Shown here: in pieces, positions 30,116 through 35,154 of the stretch | How positions within the stretch are numbered: position 1 is the first letter of the stretch | Layout of the letters: every line of letters starts with the position of its first letter | DNA from: RGIG464 sp045643185 | GTDB taxonomy: Bacteria; Myxococcota_A; Bradymonadia; UBA4248 | NCBI GenBank assembly: GCA_045643185.1 | Contig: JAZUKH010000069.1 | Location: forward strand, 1 to 35,154 | Reading direction: 5' to 3' | Length of the DNA: 35,154 nt | Position numbers and translations under genes: made by a program | Notes under the pieces: generated by a model | Told to the model about the DNA's origin: nothing | Database searches by the model: none | What the model saw: only the letters and a program-made list of their open reading frames with translations

Positions 30116-32695
30116 CTAGTAAACGACTTCAGTGCTTTCGACCTTTGCCGGAACGATGATCGAAACTTTCTGATCGTCAAAGATAAGCCCCGTATCGGGG
30201 TTAATAACGCGGATCGTGGCTTCAAAGACCTGCGCTTCACTCGTCTGCTCAACGCACGTGTCGTTCTGAGCCACGACGGTGAAGGTCAACTGGGCACCCG
30301 GTTTCGACGCCGAGGACGTGCCCGTCGCAAAGTTAGTAAAACCATCATTATAGGACTTATTCTTATCGACCTTGGCAGGTACTGCCTTCGGGTTGCACGA
30401 TTTTTCAGGTTCGTTCGAAGGCGCCAGATATTCCAACGCTTCGACGCGTTTTATGAAACATTCAGTGCCGTAACTCTTACCTGGCAAGGGTTCACCGATA
30501 ATCATGGTCGAAACGCTGTAAGTGCCGTATTTGACAAGCGCGTCAACGCCCAAAGAAATATACTCGTTAACTTTTGCCTGAGCCCCCTGATAAACCAGAA
30601 CACATTGATTGGGCTCTCCATTGATCGTCGTGGGATTAGGTTGGTTGTCGCCGAGGCAGCACTTACCACCACATGGCGAAACACCGGCCGAGTTATTAAA
30701 AGCACAGACGGGGACAACGGCATTCGAAGATTTTGACCACTTCGTCATCTGACCCTTTGAATCACCACCTGCACTCCCCACGTTCAAACTGATCACACGC
30801 GTCCCCGTGCTTTGCAATTTCGGAATCAGTTGCGACGTGTAATGATTCCCTGTGATGCCTGATTTAGGGTCGTAGGGATCATTGTTTTCATCGTGAGAAG
30901 TGGCATCCGTTGTGTGAATAATGACCGGCAACGTGTTGTTTCGGAAATTGACGCCGCCCCAATAGCCACTTGGCGCCTTATGCGCTGAAACAAAGCCTGG
31001 AACACCTTCCCCTGTGACGATCTGATACAAAGACTCCACGCCACTTTCCGGGACATCATTACCACCAGAGGCACGAAACTCTTTATTCTGCGGATAAGTT
31101 TTTGCGACACTTTTATCCGTCGTAACATACCCATAGACTGAAAACGGCAGATCGCCTTCAGATCCATAATTATATTTTAATAAAAATAATATTTTCTCTG
31201 AGATGTAAAAGTCGTCAAAGGCCGTCAACCCAAAAGCACAGTCCGTGACCATATTGGCTACATTATCCATGATCGTCGAAATGTTCGTTTGAACATTCTC
31301 GATCGTACCGCCCATGGAGCCGGTGGTATCGACGTTAAAAACGAGATCGAGCTTCGAAACTTTCGGCGTGAAAAGGAGCTTGTCATCCTCCGAATCGCCC
31401 CCATAGGGCAGTTCGAAGTAGAAGTTAAAGACATCCTTGACGCCGATACTGGCATCGCACATCATCTGATCGACAGACGTGATACGCCTACCCTTAACGA
31501 TCAAGCCATTCTTGATGGCAAACTGAGCTGCGACGCTTTCAGCTGCATCGCTGTATCCATCCTCATCGGTATCTTCATAGTAACGAGAGTGCTTACCAAG
31601 CGCGGTGCACATGACTTCAGCGCCGTCTTTCAGGCCATCCGCGTCGATATCAGCAACGCGATAATTCGTGACTTCACCGCTTTCTGTCTTCGTCGTCGCG
31701 GGCGGATCATCGATCGTACAACTCACCGCCCCCTCGCCACAGTGTTCATCCTTATCCAAAATGCCGTCACCATCGCTGTCGAGCGAATACACGTCCAATC
31801 TGCCGTCACCATTGGAATCATTGAGGCTTTCGTATTGGTCAGCGATCGTGTCACCATCACTGTCAGCATTCAAGAAGGCAGGTTCACCCACACAAACGAA
31901 GGGGCTATCCACCGTCCCGGCATCGTCTAACTGACCATCGTGATCGCAATCCGCCGCAGCTTTACCGGCGGTCGGGGTTTTACCAGCTGATCCGATGATC
32001 TCCATGCTATCCAACAGGCCATCGCCGTCGTTATCGTTATCCATGAAGTCTGGAACCGTATCATTATCGGTATCTGTACACTTCGTGACAAGTTCACCAC
32101 TCGCCAACGTATCACTTCCCCAAACACATTCGAGGTTATCGGGAATGCCGTTGCCATCGGCATCTTTCGACATAAAGTCGTAGATCAAGTCACCATCGCT
32201 GTCGACGGGACGGCCACTCGATGAGACCTTGCCAGCTTCGATAGAATCCGGGATCGTGTCACCGTCACTGTCGGGATCCTGACAATTCGGGATGTTATCG
32301 CCATCGGTATCCTCATCGCATTTGTCATACTTGTCAGGAATGCCGTCACCATCCGTATCAGGACCAAGTTTGTCAACAGGATCGTCCTCAAGATCCTCAC
32401 CAGGATCTGTGCCGGGATCCGTGCCAGGATCTTTACCAGGATCTTTACCAGGATCTGTCTGAGGCGGCTTGACTTCCACGATATTACCGTTTTCGTCAAG
32501 CTTATACCCGTCTTTCAGCTGACAAAACCCCTTATCACCGCAGGTATAAAACTCGTTGACACAGGGCGAGTTGTCATCGCACGGCGTCGAGTAATCTATG
32601 CCATCACCAAGAGAAATGGAGCTTTCACTACTGCATCCGGCACTTAGCAGCATAGATGCAACGATACTCAAACAAAACAACCAGTTTTGATTCAT
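30116..32695 (-). CDS. VWA-domain lipoprotein with thrombospondin type-3 repeats (paralogue 1)
   Basis: An 859-residue predicted lipoprotein. The ATG at 32695 has GGAGG eleven bases upstream; the lipobox is SAGC with Cys21. Layout: a short Cys-containing region (39-58), a DPG-rich linker (81-100), calcium-binding TSP3-type repeats (113-390, many DxDGDGxxD motifs), then a von Willebrand A domain (about 448-700) with the MIDAS start DTTGS at 456-460. It ends in a beta-rich domain with ECFIKRVEALEYLAP and NPEKSCNP-like blocks. It is an outer-surface adhesin or structural protein by analogy; the ligand is unknown. It lies 41 bases after its paralogue and upstream of the PPIase gene. Confidence 0.9.
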   Translation of the reverse strand: MNQNWLFCLSIVASMLLSAGCSSESSISLGDGIDYSTPCDDNSPCVNEFYTCGDKGFCQLKDGYKLDENGNIVEVKPPQTDPGKDPGKDPGTDPGTDPGEDLEDDPVDKLGPDTDGDGIPDKYDKCDEDTDGDNIPNCQDPDSDGDTIPDSIEAGKVSSSGRPVDSDGDLIYDFMSKDADGNGIPDNLECVWGSDTLASGELVTKCTDTDNDTVPDFMDNDNDGDGLLDSMEIIGSAGKTPTAGKAAADCDHDGQLDDAGTVDSPFVCVGEPAFLNADSDGDTIADQYESLNDSNGDGRLDVYSLDSDGDGILDKDEHCGEGAVSCTIDDPPATTKTESGEVTNYRVADIDADGLKDGAEVMCTALGKHSRYYEDTDEDGYSDAAESVAAQFAIKNGLIVKGRRITSVDQMMCDASIGVKDVFNFYFELPYGGDSEDDKLLFTPKVSKLDLVFNVDTTGSMGGTIENVQTNISTIMDNVANMVTDCAFGLTAFDDFYISEKILFLLKYNYGSEGDLPFSVYGYVTTDKSVAKTYPQNKEFRASGGNDVPESGVESLYQIVTGEGVPGFVSAHKAPSGYWGGVNFRNNTLPVIIHTTDATSHDENNDPYDPKSGITGNHYTSQLIPKLQSTGTRVISLNVGSAGGDSKGQMTKWSKSSNAVVPVCAFNNSAGVSPCGGKCCLGDNQPNPTTINGEPNQCVLVYQGAQAKVNEYISLGVDALVKYGTYSVSTMIIGEPLPGKSYGTECFIKRVEALEYLAPSNEPEKSCNPKAVPAKVDKNKSYNDGFTNFATGTSSASKPGAQLTFTVVAQNDTCVEQTSEAQVFEATIRVINPDTGLIFDDQKVSIIVPAKVESTEVVY

Positions 32696-32736
32696 ATTTT
32701 TCACATCCTCCAAATCATTAGGTTAACGTCATTATT

Positions 32737-35154
32737 TTAGTAGACCACAGTCTCGTTTGAACCAGCGGGAACGATGATAGATACCTTACGCGTACCGAAC
32801 AGGAGCCCCGTCGTCGGGTTGATGACATCGATCTCAGCATAAAACACCTGCGCGGAGTCTTTTGGTTCGACACAGCTATCATTTTCAGCCACAACATTAA
32901 AGACAAGCTTGGCGCCTTCTTTACCGACCGTCGAGGTGCCCGGTGCAAAATTACTGAATCCGTCCTTATACCCCTTCTTAAGATCCACTGCGTAAGGCAC
33001 GGCAACGGGGTTACAGGATTTTTCGGGCTCATTCTCAGGCGCAATGTATTCGAAAGCCTCAACTTTCTTGATGAAGCACTCGGTGCCATAGGATTTACCG
33101 GGGATCTCAAAGCCACGAATACGCGTGGAAACTTCGTAAGTGCCGTATTTCACGAGCGCATCGACACCGTCGACGATCGTTTCATTCATCGTACTGGCAC
33201 TAAGAATGCCGTAGCTCAACACGCACTGGTTACCCGCATCCGGTTCCTCACCAGACTTATTCGGGGTCAAACAGCAGCGTTCCTTGCCGCATTTCCATGA
33301 ACCGTCAGCTTTTTTGAACGCACAAACGGGGACGATGGCATTGGTCTCATTCGACGTCCTAACGAGCTGTGTCTGACGCTCGCCATCTAACTCATCACGC
33401 ATAATTGAAAGCACGCGAATACCGGCTTTGCGATACGCATCGTGAACGTTCGAACTCGTGTGCTGATTTTTGACGTAATCAGAACTGTAACCCAGGCTTC
33501 TTTCCGAACCATCGGTATAGGTAAGCGTAGCCGCAGCGTCATGCGCATAAGTATCGGTAATGTGAATGACCACGGGGAGCGTATCAGTACGGAACCCTGC
33601 GCCGCCCCAACGTCCAGACGCGTTCGTAACATGGTCAAGATATTGCCACCTGCCATCTAGCTTGAAAGCGGCCGTTTCTAACGTTTTATCGTCACCTTTT
33701 GCGATCATCCACAAGGCTTCGTAAGCAGATTCCGGCAAATCGTTACCGTTATGAATAGAATATTTGTTGACGGCATTTTGAACCTTCACAGAATCGGTTT
33801 GGGGGGAAGAATAGAGCCACCACGGCATATCCGACTCGACCCAGCCACAAGTACATGGTCTGAGGGCCATATGCGTAGAATCCGTGTAACACATTTTTGA
33901 ACCTTCGGAATCAAAGTAACACAATTCCTCAGCGAGCGAACCATAGCTACTGACGGGGAAATCCGCAAAAGCGCTGACGCCAAAAGCGCTGTCTGACACG
34001 CGTTTACGAATTTCAGGGATCAGATAAGAACCAATTTTGTTCTGAATAGCCCTGACTTCTTCGCCCATCGACGCGGTGACGTCCATATTAAACATGACGT
34101 CCAACTTTGAAACAGCCGGTTTGAATTCCAACTTGTCGCTATCCTGATCGCCCTTGTAAGGCAGGACGAAGTAAAAGTCGAAGACGTCCTTGACGCCCTT
34201 GTCGGGGTTACACAACAAGGTTTCGATAGGCCACCCCATAGCTTCGGCCACCGCCGCTTCCGACGCGTCACTATATCCATCGCCATCGGCATCGGCGCTT
34301 TCACGCGAATGCTTACCGAGGTTCGCACAATAGACTTCTTTGTTATCGCTCAAGCCGTCGCCATCGGCATCCGAACTCTGGAAGGCATACACCATCTCGA
34401 TCTGAACGACGGGACTGTCTAGCGTACAGGTTTCGCCAGAAGCACAACGTTCTTCGCTATCCGGGATCGTGTCACCATCGCTGTCGAGAGAATACACGTC
34501 GACATAGCCATCGTCATTGCTGTCTGCAATGCTTTCGATCTTATCAGGGATCGTATCGTCGTCGCTATCCGGATTCATGAAAGCAACGACGCCTCGACAA
34601 GTGAAGGGCGCCTCGGGCGTTCCCAGGTCGTCGAACTGCTTGTCATTGTTACAATCGGCCCCGGCTTTGCCCTCAGGCGTCTTGGCAGAACGAGCGCCCG
34701 CGATCTCGTAGCTATCCAACAAACCATCGCCATCGTTGTCATTATCGGCGAAATCGAAAATGCCATCGCCATCCGTATCCGCGCACCCTTCGGTCGCGAC
34801 ATCGAAATCCTTCGTATTGCGACCCCAACGACATTCCAAAGCATCCGGAATGCCATTCGAGTCCGAGTCGCTTGACAAGAAGTCATAGATCAGGTCGCCA
34901 TCGGAGTCCATAGGACGTCCAGAAGACGTCACTTTTCCCGCCTCGATCGAGTCGGGAATGGTATCGCCATCAGAATCGGAATCTTCACAATCCATCAGGC
35001 CATCGCCATCCGTATCAACGTCACATCTGTCAAATCGGTCAGGGATCCCGTCACCATCAGCATCCGCCAATTTACTATCAGAAGGCTGATCATTGGGGTC
35101 ATCGTCCTGCTGTCCATGACCGCCAGGATCCTTGCCACTGTCATCGGGGTTCTT
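32737..35154 (-). CDS. VWA-domain protein with thrombospondin type-3 repeats (paralogue 2, 5' end outside window)
   Basis: 805 codons are visible and the frame is open to the right edge; the N-terminus (presumably a lipoprotein signal) is missing. The first visible residues form a DPG/Asp/Gln-rich linker like that of paralogue 1. TSP3 repeats with DADGDGIPDRFD-type units follow over about 300 residues, then a VWA domain with MIDAS start DVTAS in FNMDVTASMGEEV, and the same C-terminal domain (ECFIKKVEAFEYIAPENEPEK). It has a longer VWA insert with extra Cys and Trp (PCTCGWVESDMPWW). This is a tandem duplicate of its neighbour that has clearly diverged. Confidence 0.9.
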   Translation of the reverse strand, partial: KNPDDSGKDPGGHGQQDDDPNDQPSDSKLADADGDGIPDRFDRCDVDTDGDGLMDCEDSDSDGDTIPDSIEAGKVTSSGRPMDSDGDLIYDFLSSDSDSNGIPDALECRWGRNTKDFDVATEGCADTDGDGIFDFADNDNDGDGLLDSYEIAGARSAKTPEGKAGADCNNDKQFDDLGTPEAPFTCRGVVAFMNPDSDDDTIPDKIESIADSNDDGYVDVYSLDSDGDTIPDSEERCASGETCTLDSPVVQIEMVYAFQSSDADGDGLSDNKEVYCANLGKHSRESADADGDGYSDASEAAVAEAMGWPIETLLCNPDKGVKDVFDFYFVLPYKGDQDSDKLEFKPAVSKLDVMFNMDVTASMGEEVRAIQNKIGSYLIPEIRKRVSDSAFGVSAFADFPVSSYGSLAEELCYFDSEGSKMCYTDSTHMALRPCTCGWVESDMPWWLYSSPQTDSVKVQNAVNKYSIHNGNDLPESAYEALWMIAKGDDKTLETAAFKLDGRWQYLDHVTNASGRWGGAGFRTDTLPVVIHITDTYAHDAAATLTYTDGSERSLGYSSDYVKNQHTSSNVHDAYRKAGIRVLSIMRDELDGERQTQLVRTSNETNAIVPVCAFKKADGSWKCGKERCCLTPNKSGEEPDAGNQCVLSYGILSASTMNETIVDGVDALVKYGTYEVSTRIRGFEIPGKSYGTECFIKKVEAFEYIAPENEPEKSCNPVAVPYAVDLKKGYKDGFSNFAPGTSTVGKEGAKLVFNVVAENDSCVEPKDSAQVFYAEIDVINPTTGLLFGTRKVSIIVPAGSNETVVY

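Overview
The window looks like a stretch of chromosome from a Gram-negative bacterium, probably Myxococcota-like (former Deltaproteobacteria). This is inferred from protein style: several lipoproteins with Asp-rich or Cys-rich linkers (a CGNG...EVCD repeat at 5248-6504, a MopE-like metal-binding motif at 26044-27150), two large lipoproteins with thrombospondin type-3 repeats and VWA domains (30116-35154), and a kinase-like/GYF/transmembrane/TonB-like fusion (14109-15983). No rRNA, tRNA, CRISPR array, transposase or phage gene is visible. A species cannot be named from this.

Layout. 1-508 is the 3' end of a CNT-type nucleoside transporter, followed by a terminator. 651-2359 holds a PEGA-domain lipoprotein and dnaB. 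On the opposite strand, 2366-3185 is a two-gene unit encoding an eIF1/SUI1-like protein and a KhpB/Jag-like RNA-binding protein. 3581-5116 is a degenerate SDR-type epimerase and 5248-6504 a Cys/Asp-rich lipoprotein. 6663-9174 is dnaX-ybaB; dnaX is split into two frames at a seven-A run flanked by frameshift-stimulating signals. 9424-12215 is the conserved rpmH-rnpA-yidD-yidC block. 12725-13093 is a lone receiver domain lacking its phospho-acceptor Asp. 13266-18029 (minus) holds an ECF sigma factor, a pseudokinase, a small lipoprotein and glmM. 18343-20039 (plus) holds a zinc-ribbon protein and a LuxC-like acyl-CoA reductase. From 20110 to the right edge everything is on the minus strand: M18 aminopeptidase, RsbU-type phosphatase, LysM protein, CpoB-like TPR lipoprotein, MopE-like lipoprotein, HAD phosphatase, nadA, a SurA/PpiC-type chaperone and two paralogous VWA/TSP3 lipoproteins.

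How the genes work together. The housekeeping genes cover the replication fork (dnaB, dnaX, ybaB), translation and tRNA maturation (rpmH, rnpA, the SUI1/KhpB pair), membrane protein insertion (yidD, yidC), wall precursor synthesis (glmM) and NAD synthesis (nadA). Around them lie envelope genes (lipoproteins, LysM, CpoB-like, PPIase) and signalling genes (ECF sigma, pseudokinase, pseudo-receiver, sensor PP2C phosphatase). Several signalling proteins have lost catalytic residues, suggesting scaffold roles.

The most interesting items are (i) the dnaX recoding site, supported by an ATGA overlap between the shifted frame and ybaB, and (ii) a family of intergenic hairpins sharing a GC arm, one unpaired G and a TATT/AATA inner stem. 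The hairpins occur at five or more sites, only between genes, and two long copies (3425-3496 and 28965-29037) differ mainly by compensatory changes in the hairpin tip.
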